Part shown: positions 9,717 to 21,719 of the stretch, piece by piece
Position numbering within the stretch: the stretch's first letter is position 1
Layout: every line of letters begins with the position of its first letter
NCBI RefSeq assembly: GCF_011386835.1
Contig: NC_088796.1
Span: 31,079,011-31,143,010, forward strand
Direction: 5' to 3'
Source of the DNA: Chrysemys picta bellii
Lineage: Eukaryota; Chordata; Testudines; Emydidae
DNA: 64,000 nucleotides
Made by a program: the position numbers and the translations under genes
Notes under the pieces: generated by a model
What the model was told of the DNA's origin: nothing
Seen by the model: the letters and a program-made list of their open reading frames with translations, nothing else
Database searches by the model: none

Positions 9717-11190
9717 AGCATTTGCCTAGGGAGTTGGCTGATGTGATTGCAGAGCCATTGGCCATTATCTTTGAAAATTCATGGCGATTGGGGGAGGTCC
9801 CGGACAATTGGAAAAAGGCAAATATAGTCCCTATATTTAAAAAAGGGAAGAAAGAGAACCCGGGGAACTACAGACCGGTCAGCCTCACTTCAGTCCCCGG
9901 CAAAATCATGGAGCAGGTCCTCAAGGAATCCATTTTGAAGCACTTGGAGGAGAAGGTGGTGATCAGAAACAGTCAACATGGATTCACCAAGGGCAAGTCA
10001 TACCTGACCAACCTGATTGCCTTCTATGATGAGATAACTGGCTCTGTGGATATGGGAAAAGCAGTGGATGTGATATATCTTGACTTTAGCAAAGCTTTTG
10101 ATACGGTCTCCCACAGTATTCTTGCCAGCAAGTTAAAGTATGGATTGGATGAATGGACTATAAGGTAGATAGAAATCTGGCTAGATAGTTGGGCTCAATG
10201 GGCAGTGATCAACGGCTCAATGTCTAGTTGGCAGCCAGTATCAAGCAGAGTGCGCCAGGGGTCGGTCCTGGGGCCGGTTTTGTTCAACATCTTTATTAAT
10301 GATCTGGATGTTGGGATTAATTGCACCCTCAGCAAATTCGCAGATTACACTAAACCGGGGGGAGAGGTAGATATGCTGGATGGTGGGAATAGGGTCCAGA
10401 GTGATCTAAACAAATTGGAGGATTAGGCCAAAAGAAATCTGATGAGGTTCAACAAGGACAAGTGCAGAGTTCTGCACTTAGCAAGGAAGAATCCCATGCA
10501 CTGCTACAGGCTGGGGACCAACTGGCTAAGCAGCAGTTCTGCAGAAAAGGACATGGGGATTACAGTGGACAAGAAGCTGGATGTGAGTCAGCAGTGTGCC
10601 CTTGTTGCCAAGAAGGCCAATGGCATATTGGGGTGTATTAGTAGGAGCACTGCCAGCACATCGAGGGAAGTGATTATTCCCCTCTATTCGGCACTTGTGA
10701 GGCCACACCTGAAGTATTGTGTCCAGTTTTGGTCCCCCCACTACAGAAGGGATGTAGACAAATTGGAGAAAGTCCAGCAGAGGGCAACGAAAATGATTAG
10801 GGGGTTGGGGCAAATGACTTATGAGGAGATGCTGAGGGAACTGGGGTTATTTAGTCTGCAGAAGAGAAGACTGAGGAGGGTTCCAAAGAGGATGGAGCTA
10901 GGCTGTTCTCAGTGGTAGCAGATAACAGAACAAGAAGCAATGGTCTCAAGTTGCAGTGGTGGAGGTCTAGGTTGGACATTAGGAGAAACTATTTCACTAG
11001 GAGGGTGGTGAAGAACTGGAATGGGTTACCTAGGGAGGTGGTGGAATCTCCATCCTTAGAAGTTTTTAAGGCCCGGTTTAACAAAGCCCTGGCTGGGATG
11101 ATTTAGTTGGGGCTGGTCCTGCTTTGAGCAGGGGATTAGACTAGATGAGCTCCTGAGGTCTCTTCCAACCCTAATATTCTATAATTCAGA
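9717..11190 (+). mobile_element. CR1 LINE, 5'-truncated, 1.5 kb
   Basis: Plus-strand CR1 with the C-terminal two thirds of the RT region in three frames. 9722-10168: [33 protein letters not shown] and [13 protein letters not shown]. 10205-10426: RQGSVLGPVLFNIFINDL and FADYTKPGG. 10442-10918: [29 protein letters not shown] and [14 protein letters not shown] last part at 10912-11106 has [20 protein letters not shown]. The catalytic FADD is FADY here, so the second aspartate is lost. Stops separate the frames. The 3' end (11107-11190) has GGTCCTGCTTTGAGCAGGGG and ATTCTATAATTC. It begins immediately after the 9705-9716 target duplication. Confidence 0.92.
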
Positions 11191-11195
11191 ACAAA

Positions 11196-12804
11196 AGCAT
11201 TTCAAAGAAAAGGAGATCTTAAAACAATAAATAAATAACCTATATACAGGTCTAGGTTATCAGATATCTATCAATCTTCCACATGGAGATCAGGGCAGGA
11301 CTTAGTTTCCTATAGACACCTGCCCTCCTCCACCTCCCCTTCCCCAGCCAAGACTTTTGATTATACCTCCCATATTCTCAGTTCTCCAGTTCACTCCCAT
11401 CTGCTTTTGGGAGACTGTCCTTTAAAAACAACAAAGTGTTTTTGATCACCTCCCTTCCCAGACAGGAAGTCGCTTTAGCCCTTTGATCTGTTAGCTCCCA
11501 AAACAGCTGTGCAACTTTGGGCTGGAGCCTGCAAGTAGGTCATTGTCCTGCTTTATCAATCCCTGCAGACATGGAGAAAGTGCAGAGAAAAGTGCAGGAC
11601 AGGGTCCTGCAATGACTGTCAGCTACAATGAATGTTAAAGGCCATTTAAACCTCTGCAGGGAACAATACGGATTGTATTTTTGTACCTTTACTGGGCATA
11701 CAACATCTATATGTACCTCATGTAAACTATGAATACTAGCCAGACTTCTTTTCCTACAACTATTGTCTCAATAGGCTATTGCATTTAACACAAATGATTT
11801 TTTTTCATTATTCAAATGTTCCGTGGGAGGGTATGGGGTGGAATATGTGGCCGCACCATGCTGCCAGCCACCAGCTGGCGAATGAAACTGGGGGGGAAGG
11901 TTGTTCACCTGGAAGGACAGATGAGGGATGGGGGAAGTAAAATAGGCAGATGAGCAAGTGCTCTCTGTGCCACGGTCCTGAAAACTGTCAAAAGTCATGG
12001 CTTTAGCATGAGACAGAGGCCAATGGCCTGGGAGAAGCAGCCACCATTTTGGAAATGTGTAAGAGAGGGCCAAATTAATAGTGGGTGCTGATTGAGGGAG
12101 GCTGGGGCTGGAAACTTATAAGGGCTCCTAGCTCACATCCATCTAAAATAGCCATGTCCATGGGGCACCCAGAATAGAAAGTAGAAAGGCAACATAGCGC
12201 AATAATAAATAAATTGTAAGGATAGAGCTGACATGCTAAAGTTCCCTCCAGGGGATCTGTATCTTCTGTCCTTGGTTCATGCAGGGCAGGAATCAGGATA
12301 CATTGCAGCAGGAAATGAATGTGGCCGGCTTCCCAGTTGGCCAGAGACAGGGTCCTGAGTCCCAAAAGGATCCCGGCTCTTAGGGTACAGCTCCTCTCCA
12401 ACACCCTCCTGCTTATCCTCAGAAGTGGATCTTGCCAGTCTTCCTTGGTGGATGCGGGGAGGAGGGAGGTTTGTGGTGAGCACCCCCCTGGTGTCTTGGG
12501 TGGGTTGTGCAATAATTGTGTAGGATCCTAGGTGCAAGGTTACACAGCAAGTCCATGAAAGAGTCTGAATGCCCAGCCCTATGTTTAATTATGAGATTAA
12601 CTTTCCTAGTGGCACAGGAAAGGGTGGTACATAAGTACAGAATAAGAAGGGAAAATACAGTAGCAACCCTATGTGTCATTTTGTAGAGGATCCTTCATCT
12701 CATCCTGATCCAAAATCATTTAGAAATAATAGTTGCACTAATTACAAGGTTAAATACTTAATTATTCTTTCCTGCTGCTATTATTTAAGAGGCATAACAT
12801 ATAC
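11196..12804. other. No recognisable feature
   Basis: Unique-looking sequence. The longest frame (145 codons, minus strand 12512-12075) overlaps others of similar length in different phases and shows no domain motif, so I do not call a gene. Confidence 0.5.
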
Positions 12805-12960
12805 TTTTCAAAATAAGTGATTTAGGAGCCTAACTCATTTTCAGAAGTGACTCAGGCACTTAATCCCCATTGACTTTCAAGGCACTAAGTCACTTTTATG
12901 CCTCTTTACAAGTCTCCCGAAGTCAGTTATGTGCATTTGAAAATTCTACACGTAGGCTAG
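12805..12960. repeat. Dispersed 'TTTTCAAAAGTGACTTAGG' type repeat
   Basis: The segment carries TTTTCAGAAGTGACTCAGGC and a complementary arrangement of AAGTCACTTTTATG. Related pieces are at 27430-27545, 52300-52450, 53575-53690 and 54000-54220 (for example TTTTCAAAAGTGACCTAG and CTAAGTCACTTTTGAAAATG). It appears to be an old dispersed family that I cannot name. Confidence 0.45.
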
Positions 12961-12964
12961 GGTG

Positions 12965-14436
12965 AAAAGATCCAGATTCATATGAGGTCTGAAAAGAGAT
13001 GAATAAATAGGAAGAAAAATAGATCTGTGAGAAAACATTTATTATAACTGATGAAACTTTTCACAAGTTTAGGAAAGTTCCCCTCTGAATTACTGATGAA
13101 AAATTAAAGGAAAGTTTTGCATATAGAAATAGAAGCTAAATTCAAATATCTGTTTACACTATGAAGATGGTGAAGTATTTTTTGTGAAACTAGTAACTTT
13201 CTATTTGGTGTAAATTCATAATAGCAAAAAACTTTTGTTAAGAGAATAGATTTTCATTATTTCCAGTATGAAAACTAAGTTTTCATCAGGATATATTAAG
13301 CAATAGCATCCTGTATTGAATCTAAAATATACTTGAAGATATAATTGATTTCAAATACCCACATTCACAATGCAAACACTTGCGATTGATATCTAGATAT
13401 TTTATTACCTGATTAATCCTGTAGTACAGAACTGCTCATATCCTGCTGAAGTTTACATCCTTATAGAAGAACGTTGATTCATTTTGCTAACCTGGTTCAT
13501 TTCCCCAGACTCTTCAACAGTTGCAGAGGACAAAATATCATCCCCGTTTGCACTTATTCTAATTTTCCAAACCTGTTTAGTCCATGCTTAACTATAGAGA
13601 GATCTTTAAAGTAAAAAGCAACTCTAGAAGCCAGATTGCTTGCAGGGCACCTATTGTCAAACAAGCTAACAAATGTCTGCTTTTGCTAGCCTTCAGTTAA
13701 ACACATACAGGGCTTGATTCTGTGTCCACTGAAATTGATGTTATAGCTCTCCTTAATCAATGGTGCATGCTATTACAGGACATTTTGCTGCCACTTGTTC
13801 TGAAACTTTATCTGAAATTCTAAACCTAGGCATAGAAGCCTCTAAATTGTATATAGTTTATGTAATCTCGTTTGGTTTCCCTTAATTTTAAGCTACAGTC
13901 TAGCAATTATTTTCCAATAATTGTACCTGTCTTAAATTCTGCTGCTTGTGGAATATTGATCTAGGTACTTTGTATTTCAACAATTCAAAGAAAGCAAACA
14001 TTGAAGTTAGGCTGTTTGCCAGTAAGCCTCCAGTGTATAGTGCAAACCTTTACATATCTGCATATAAAAGGAATAGGTCACAGTTGGGTCATTAATTTAT
14101 AAATCCTGCTCATCATGAGTGAGTGTGCTCTTATTTAAAACATTGATCTCTGCCTATCTCTAAGAAATGGAATCAGCTCAGAAATTGTGATAAGCATTCT
14201 TCAGTATGACAATGTGATAATGGAGTATTTTGCTTCAGGCATTATTTCACAAGCATTGCAGTTCTCTCAGCTACACAAAATCTTTCCCAAGGAAAAGTCT
14301 TGAAACAGACAGTTTTATTACATTGTCCTATGGGTGATAAGGGCCAATAAGGGATCAAAAGGGCCCCAATCCCATAAATGGAAGCTCCACAAAAACTGAC
14401 TGATCCTGAAGATAGTAAAGCTGGCAATGACAACTG
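12965..14436. other. No recognisable feature
   Basis: AT-rich sequence without usable frames or a repeat I recognise. Confidence 0.5.
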
Positions 14437-15075
14437 CTAGAGCTGTTCAGTCACTCCATGTGGAGTCCATTCAAATGAATAAAGCTGGTCAAAACTTAGA
14501 ATTTCCATTCCATGGACAATTGACATTTTGAAAATATTTCTGTTCTGAGTCACAAACAAAAATAATCCCCCCCCAAATAATTGTTTTGCCCCCAAAAAAA
14601 TCAGAATATTTGATTTTTTTTTCAAAACCAAAACCAAAAACAAACAAAACAGAGCAGCTGGTTTCCTGGCTCCTGGAGAACTCCCTAGGCTGTCCCTGAC
14701 TCTGGGGGTCTCCAGAGTTGGGGTAGTCCACCAATGAAGAGCAGGGAGCATAGAATCCTTGAGAGCACCAGCTTGAGCCAGGGCAGAGTTGTCAGGTTCC
14801 CAGCTGTGTGGCAGGGAACCTGGAAGCCCTGTTTCATTCCAGGGCTCCCAGACTCTGAGGTGACTTCAGTGGCTTTTGAGAAGCCCCATGACTCCATTTC
14901 CTGACTCCCTACCAGCACCTGCTTTTGGGTGTTTTGCAAAAACCAGGAAGGTTTCCACCAGAAAATTTTAGTCAAAAATTGAGCCATTTTCTTATGATGT
15001 GTCTACTGAGACAATGTTTTTCCATCAAAAAATGCCAGTTTGTCAGAAATTTTGAAACCAATTAACGCAGTCCAC
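14437..15075. repeat. T-rich dispersed repeat with CTAGAGCTG-type end, uncertain
   Basis: It starts with CTAGAGCTGTTCAGTC and contains many TTTTGAAAAT, TTCCATTC and CAAAAATTGAG-type words similar to 16060-16410. A GC-richer middle at 14655-14930 may be a separate unit. The right boundary is not defined. The minus-strand frames (up to 104 codons) have no motif. Confidence 0.3.
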
Positions 15076-16059
15076 TGGTTCTCTGCAAATGCTGACCCCC
15101 TTTCTCCACCCCTCATACTATGACATGGAACCACAAGCCTGAGGGTGGGTGAGGGGAGAACCAGAATTGGGGAAATCCCCAAAACAAATGTGCTTATAGG
15201 GATCAGGAAATGGAATCATGGGGTCAGCGTCCCACCTCCAATACAACTTTTTTCCTGGGTAATGAGTGTCTTTGCTCTGATTGTCCCCTTGCTGGCTAAC
15301 ATCTCCATTTGAAGCTGACCTCTACTTCCAGTTCTTGTTGGGAAGGCGGGGGGGGGAGGGGGAGGGGCCGGTGCAGGGCTCAGTGGATGTTTCCCCTCCA
15401 TGTTAGTCACTCATACCACATGCTAGGAAGTTGGGAGAGGTGCCAGCTCACCCTGATGTTAACTGTCACCCACATATATAGTTGAGAGGCAGATTCTTTT
15501 CCCCAGTAGCAGATGCTTCCCATCTCTTAAAGATAAACTGAAGCTACCGGCAGCAGTGCCAAGAACTAATAGAGATATCAAGTCACATATTTGTTCTCTA
15601 AGCTTAGCTCAGATGAGATGACGCATCCTGTTCCAGCAGCAGCAGAACTGAACAAGTAATGACCCAATACATGTGTATTTACTTGTCCACAAGTATTGAG
15701 ACTTTGAAATCTCAGCACTAATCAATACTAATAATCCTGTACTTTTCAGCATAGTCCTTTATTATATCAGTGTGTTTCCATGGAACTAATCAGAGTTTAA
15801 AAATCAGAAAATTCTAATCGACAGTGAGCAGAATGATGCACACATTATTGCCGTTATAGCCTAAATCTCTCAGATGCAGGTATCATAGAATGGATTTATT
15901 AACGGGGTCTTATTCTGAAAGTCTAATGCTTTCAGTTTTATGGACAATTTGTCAGAATGTATAAGTTATTGCATACTTTTATATATTCTTAATTATTGGC
16001 CAACACAGCATCATGCGTAGATCTGAGTGAATAGTTGATTTTTTCAGTTTGATGGCTGA
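15076..16059. other. No gene; one G-rich run
   Basis: Apart from a G-run at 15347-15367 (GGCGGGGGGGGGAGGGGGAG), I see only unique sequence with short frames. Confidence 0.45.
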
Positions 16060-16410
16060 CCTGAAAAAATAAAGTAAAACAAATGTCTAATTCTGAACAG
16101 AAATTTTCCCCATCCTAGCTCACAAAGTAACAAAAAAGGTTTTATTCAGGTCAAATGAAATGTTTCTAATATCTATTCAAATTGACATTTTGTTTCCAAA
16201 CTGTTGATTCAAAACAAAAAGATGAAATGGTGTGGACATTTCCAAAACAAAAAACTGTTTTGACATTTCCAAAATCTTTCAGTCTTTTTGTTTCAGCTAA
16301 AATTATTCACCATATTGTCCAAATTTGGGAATTTTGGTGCCCCAAAAATGCATTTTTTGGCAAATTTACCATTCACCGGAAAATTTTTGCCCAGCTCTAG
16401 CCATGAGATC
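16060..16410. repeat. T-rich dispersed repeat ending in CCCAGCTCTAG
   Basis: AAATTTTTGCCCAGCTCTAG (to about 16400) closes a stretch rich in AACAAAAAGATGAAATG-like and TTTTGACATTTCC words. A related piece at 43540-43855 ends in AGTTTTTGCCCAGGTCTAG. The terminal CTAGAGCTGG-type sequence is repeated at the start of 14437. I cannot name the family or show a target duplication. Confidence 0.45.
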
Positions 16411-17594
16411 TCAAATGCTTTTGGACTACTGTCCACAAAACCTTGCTGTTGTTGAGAAAAGCATAAATATATATCACTAAACATGCTCTGAAGCTCAATG
16501 TTTTCATAATGAAAGATAGCCATAGTAGCAAACAAGAAAAAAATATAGATATAAAACTGGTTAAAAAAGGTGTAACAAAACAAACAATGCCTATTTTTTC
16601 CCAGATAATTGTTTTGTAAAATATTATTACTAAGAAAGAAAATGATAATGGAATAGAAGTCAAAAGTGTTTTTTTTTAATTGCAATCAGTGATTTTTCTC
16701 TCTTCCTAATTTTTTTAGAATTCCAGCCATCAGAACAAAGTTGATTTATATACTGATTAGAGTGGAAAATACTGTCCTACAGAAAAGGCAGTGCAAGATT
16801 TGGCTTCATATTAAAAACAGTGGCAAACTGTATTTTGCAGCAGAAAAGCCTGAGCTCTATACAGATTCACAGCAATAAAGTCCTATCTGGCCACAGAGCT
16901 GCTAAAGTGTCAGCTAGAAACAGATCAAATCCAGTTGCTGCTAGATTCAAGGTGTTTGTCTGATACCTTGTAAGGTTATTGAGAAGATGATCTTGTGTGG
17001 GAAGAGATTTAGACTTGTCCAAGAAGCACCATATGGTTTAGAAATCTTGAGACTTATACAAGTTGACACACCAGAGAAACATAGGGTCAGAGATAAGCGA
17101 ATAGCAGGATACAATAGTACGTGTGCATGATCAGTAGAAATGAGTAACAGGGATCAGATATTAAAACAAGTGATTTTAGACAAAGGATGATTTTGAAAAA
17201 ATGTGAAATTCAAAGGGGAAAACAAAGAAGGGAATTTGAGCAGTGCCACTCTGTCAACAACCAATTGTTAATAAAATATCCCACCCTGCTACTTAAGTGC
17301 CAAGAATTCTTGCAGGTGGAAATCAAGGAATATCTAGCTCGCTGACAGCAAGATATGAGAAACATGTCGTTCCACTGATTTTTAACAGAACATTCCATTG
17401 GTTCCTAGTTGTTAGTACAGGCATTGGTAGCCAGGAATCAGGCCCAGGATCAGAGACAAAGTAGAAGTCAGAGCTCAGGGCCAGAACTAGGTTACCTGAA
17501 GTGAGGCGAGGCAGGGCTGGGAGCAAGCAGTCACAGGAGCTATCACAATCATGGCTCCATGCTTTGAGAAGTCAACAAACTACTGTGGCTGGGT
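16411..17594. other. No recognisable feature
   Basis: AT-rich. The 130-codon minus-strand frame at 16685-16293 is rich in F, N and K, runs into the T-rich repeat, and reflects base composition. Confidence 0.45.
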
Positions 17595-17602
17595 TTCAGA
17601 GC

Positions 17603-17831
17603 CAGGGCCAGCTCCAGGGTTTTTGCTGCCCCAAGCGGCCACCCTCCCCCCCCCAAAAAAACCAAAACAAAAAAGCCGCGATCTGCAGCACTTCGGCAGG
17701 AGGTCCTTCGCTCCGAGCTGGAGTGAGGGACCCACTGCCGAATTGCCGCCGAAAAGCCGGACGTGCCGCCCCTCTCTGGTGTGGCCGCCCCAAGCACCTG
17801 CTTGGTAAGCTGGTGCCTAGAGCTGGCCCTG
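17603..17831 (-). mobile_element. hAT-type MITE, family A copy 2 (inverted)
   Basis: Termini are CAGGGCCAGCTCCAGG (17603) and CTAGAGCTGGCCCTG (to 17831). TTCAGAGC is duplicated perfectly at 17595-17602 and 17832-17839, an 8-bp hAT duplication. The interior order (CTGCCCCAAGC first, AAGCACCTGCTTGG last) is the reverse of the copies at 5777 and 57576. There is no transposase. Frames of up to 130 codons in several phases overlap this GC-rich element and are not genes. Confidence 0.93.
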
Positions 17832-17839
17832 TTCAGAGC

Positions 17840-19044
17840 AATCCTGCTAGCTTCCCCAGTCAATCAGGAGGGGTGTTCTACCAGGTGGTCTAGTTGATGC
17901 AACCCAGGTGTGCTCATTAGGCTGTCAGAAGACTGAACAGGCACAGCTTGCAGGGCCTTCTTCCTGACCATCTTCTTGCTCTTCTCAGTTCCATGTAGAA
18001 ACACCTTGGTTCTTGATATCAGTGCTCCTTTTCTTCTATCTCTGACACTCCTAGGAAAGTAATCCTATTGCATAGAATCTGTGAGCATTTATGGGCACCC
18101 ATTGAGGGCTAAAGCCTGTAGAGCGCAGTGCTTGGAGCTCCTACAATGCTTTCCTCCAAGTTCATGATACACAGGCATAGTGCCAGATACCTAGAGAGGA
18201 CTGGTGTACTACCACACTAACAGCGATACCCTGATGTACAGAGTGTCCATTACAAATGCATTTGGGTTCATGTTCCATCAGATCTTGAAGTTTGAAGTAA
18301 GAGAATACTTTGCAGTCCTACTTAGGCTAAAGTCCCACTCATGTCCTGGGACTTCTGCCTAAGTAAAAGACTGCAAGTTTGAACTCCAAGTGTGCCTGAA
18401 GTGAAGTTTACTTCTTGCATTTATTTTCTCCATGGTAGCAGAGTAAGAACAATGCGTACTACATGTTAGGTCAAAAGGCTTAAATACTTCACTATCACGC
18501 CTGAGACTAATGTCAGTTTACATTCATTGCCAAGAAGAATCAGCTGTAATCACTTTCTGGAATGTGCTTTAAATCTACTGGTGACATCTTTAACACACTG
18601 CTGGGAAATATATGAGGTCATGCTTTGGACAGTATCTCTTATTCATTATTATATTTATTATAACTTGTATTAATGTTACAGAAGCAAGAGAGGTACAGAA
18701 TGTCACTTATGTTTATTTTTATTTAAAGGAGTAATTTACTTGCCAGATTCAGAACTAGCTCAGAGAGCTCATGTTTAAAATTTTAATTCAATTCATGTAT
18801 TTGAGTATTATTTTGAATATTGGAAATCATATATTGAACAAAACTAGAGAAATTGTGTAGTATTCCTTTCCTTCTGTTCTAGCATTAGATCTGGAATTTA
18901 GGCCTTAATACTTTTTTTTTTAACGTCCTATTGAATTCTTGTGTTCCATTTTACCATAGTTTTAGTTTTTCCTGTTACATTTGGTTGGCAACCTTCCTTT
19001 GCCTAGGATGATTTGGTTTATCAGTTGTTGCTAAGACATGTAGA
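17840..19044. other. No recognisable feature
   Basis: Unique AT-rich sequence with no reading frame of interest. Confidence 0.5.
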
Positions 19045-19410
19045 CTCATAGGTTTTATGGCCAGAAGAGACCATCACGATCAACTAGTCTGACCTCCTGC
19101 CTCAAGCTCAGTCTTGAAGCCAGTTAGGTTTTTTGCCCCCACTGCTCCATTTAGAAGGCTGTTCCACTCCTCTGATGGTTAGAAATCTTCATCAAATTTC
19201 AAGTCTAAACTTGTTAGTCAGTTTATATCCATTTGTTCTTGAATCAACATTGGTGCTTACCTTAAATGACTCCTCTCCCTCCCTGGTATTTATCCCTCTG
19301 ATGTATTTATAGAGAGCAATCATATTTCCCCACAGCCTTAATTTGGTTATGCTAAACAAGCCCAGCTCTTTGAGTCTGCTCTCATAAAGTAGATTTTCCA
19401 TTTCTCTGAT
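19045..19410 (-). mobile_element. CR1 LINE 3' fragment
   Basis: Minus-strand CR1 3' end related to the 6868-8735 copy. The coding part is [21 protein letters not shown] and NTREGEESFKVSTNVD (19413-19192). A 3' UTR ends in a GGCCAGAAGAGACCATCACG-type sequence at about 19050. Compared with the 6868 copy, most of the 3' UTR between CTCCTGCCTCA and AGCTCAGTCTTGAAG is deleted. Confidence 0.88.
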
Positions 19411-19419
19411 CAAAAGCCA

Positions 19420-20586
19420 TCAATGTTCCCACCATTGTATTTAAACATCTCAAAGACCAGAGATCCAGCAGGTATTGAAGTCTAAGTGGAAAAATAAAAA
19501 AGCATTCAGGGTTGGGCACTCAGATATCCATGATGAAATCTTGAGCAGACCATTGTGCCTAATGTACTCTCATTCTATTGTATGTCTCCTATTTTTAATT
19601 ATAAAATGGATTTTCTAAAAAAAAAAAATTAAATCTACAATTGAATATTTTTTTCAATAAATAGTTTATTTATTTCTCCTCTTTTGAAAAAAAAATTCAT
19701 ATCAGCTAGAACACACAAAACTGATATTTAGCTTTTTTACTTTTCTCCATAAGGCTTCTTCCTGCACAACTAATTTTTATAGTTTCATTTTGAAGAGTAA
19801 TGGCACTCACACAGACATACAACAGTGTGGTCACATTAGCAAGTTACAAGTTCAATTTTCATCAGAGGCTCACTTAGCCTTGATGGAGGGCTACATTAGT
19901 GAGATAGCAACACTGGAAAATATCCACAGCAGCTGGGCATCTTTCTATGGCACCATCTTGCATGTTTAAAGGATAGACACTAAACCTGATTTAACCTGCA
20001 CATACCTGATACCATACAGCACACCCAAAGATGGAGAGGGAAAAGTAGAAAGCACTGAGAGACTTCACTGCATTATGAAGTATTGGAATTTCACGTTAAT
20101 CTGCCACCTTCTAAATGCTAAAACCCACATTTTTGTTGATTCCTTATGGGGCAGTATTATAACCCCAGTGACTTAAAAAAAAAAATCTTGTGTCTACTTC
20201 ACCTGAAAATGTACTGAGAGAAATGAGTACAGTGTAATACAGTATGTGAAAGGAAAAATGATGCCTCAAAAGGAATCAATTCAGAGACAGGTGAAAGCTG
20301 AATAGGAGCAAAGGCAACAAGAGGACTTTAAAATATTTTAAGCTTTAGAAAGAAAGTATGAGGAGGGAAAACATGATACAAAGAAAGAATAAGATCATCT
20401 TATGAGTACTGCTAATTTTAAATAACTGCTTAGTTCATATCTGGTTAAAATACTAAAAGTAGAATCAAAATCCAAAGCTTTGGCTAGTTTGCAATTTTCA
20501 TCTACTTCATATCAGACTGCACTTGTATTTTACCAGAGAGGATGGAAAATCTAAGGTTTGTAATTTTATAGCAATATTATTGAAGT
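19420..20586. other. No recognisable feature
   Basis: AT-rich sequence with A/T runs (19617-19628, 20177-20186). No coding signal is seen. Confidence 0.5.
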
Positions 20587-20594
20587 GTACTAAA

Positions 20595-21647
20595 TAGGGT
20601 TGCCAGCTTTCTAATGGCAGAAAACCTAACACCCTTGCCCCGCTCCTTCTCTGAGGCCCTGCCCCCCACTCACTCCATCCCCACCCCTCTTGCTCGCTCT
20701 CCTCCACCCTCACTCATTAGCTCACTTTCACTAGGCTGGGGCAGGGGATTGGGGTCCAGGAGTGGGGTGAGGGATCCAGCTGGGGATGCGGGCTCCGGGC
20801 TGGGGGGTGGGGTGGGCTGAGGGGTTCAGAGTGTGGGAGGCGGCGCTCGGCTGAAGCAGAGGATTGGGGTGTGGGAGGAGGTACAGGCTCTGGGCTGGGG
20901 GTGCAGGCTCCAGAGTGGGGCCAGAAATGAGGGGTTCAGGGTGTGGGAGGGGGCTCTGGTCTGGGGTGCGGGAGCAGGTGAGAGGTTTGGAGTGCAGGCT
21001 GGGGGTGCAGAAGTGGGTGAGGGGTTTGGAGTGTAGGCGGGGGCTGCTGGGGTTGCTCCAGCTGGGGGTGCAGGCTCTGGGGTGGACAGAGAAATGAGGG
21101 GTTCAGGGGGTGGGCTACGCAAGGGAGTTGGGTGAAGGAGGGGGTTCTGAGCTGGGGTCGGAGGTTGGGGCACAAGAAGGGGTGCGGGCTCCAGGAGGGA
21201 GTTTGGGTGCAGGAGGGGGCTCAGGGTTGGGGCACAAGGTTGGGATGAGCGAGGGGGTGAGGGGTGCAGGCTCCGGGCAGCGCTTACATCACACGACTCC
21301 TGGGAAACAGCAACATGTCCCTCTGGCTCCTAGGCACAGGGACGGCCACAGGGAGTCTGCACACTGCCCTCACCCAGAGTCACTACCCCAGCAGCTCCCA
21401 TTGGCCAAGGTTCCCAGCCAATGGGAGCTACGGAGCCAGCGCGCAGAGCCCCCATGGCCACTCCTATGCCTAGAAGCAGGAGGGACATGTCACTGCTTCT
21501 GGGACCCGGGCAGAGCTAGGTAGGGAGCCTGCCAGCCCCACGCCAACCGGACTTTGAGCAGCCCGGTCAGCAGTGCTGACCAGAGCTGCCAGGGTTCCTT
21601 TTTTTGACTGGGCATTCCAGTCAAGAACCAGACACCTGGTAACCCTA
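20595..21647. mobile_element. Non-autonomous hAT-like element, 1.05 kb
   Basis: Ends are TAGGGTTGCCAGC (20595) and CCTGGTAACCCTA (to 21647), imperfect inverted repeats of the same type as the 2516-3404 element. The flanks GTACTAAA (20587-20594) and GTACCAAA (21648-21655) are an 8-bp duplication with one change. The interior 20730-21260 is a G-rich minisatellite around GGGGTGCAGGCTC and GAGGGGTTTGGAGTG. 21300-21600 is a GC-rich block containing an inverted pair around AGCTCCCATTGGC. No transposase is seen. The frames of up to 137 codons are repeat-derived. Confidence 0.85.
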
Positions 21648-21719
21648 GTACCAAACAAATAGAACAACACTCTGTTTATGGTAATATTTTTGTGATTAAA
21701 TAAATTCTAATGCCCAAAT

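Noticed and set aside
10205..10426. Possibly active CR1 reverse transcriptase
   Set aside because: The catalytic FADD motif reads FADY and stops interrupt the frame.
12075..12512. 145-codon minus-strand open frame in unique DNA
   Set aside because: No start context, splice pattern or domain that I recognise, and overlapping frames of similar length in other phases. A homology search would be needed to revive it.
21110..21523. 137-codon GC-rich open frame
   Set aside because: Minisatellite interior of the hAT element at 20595-21647.
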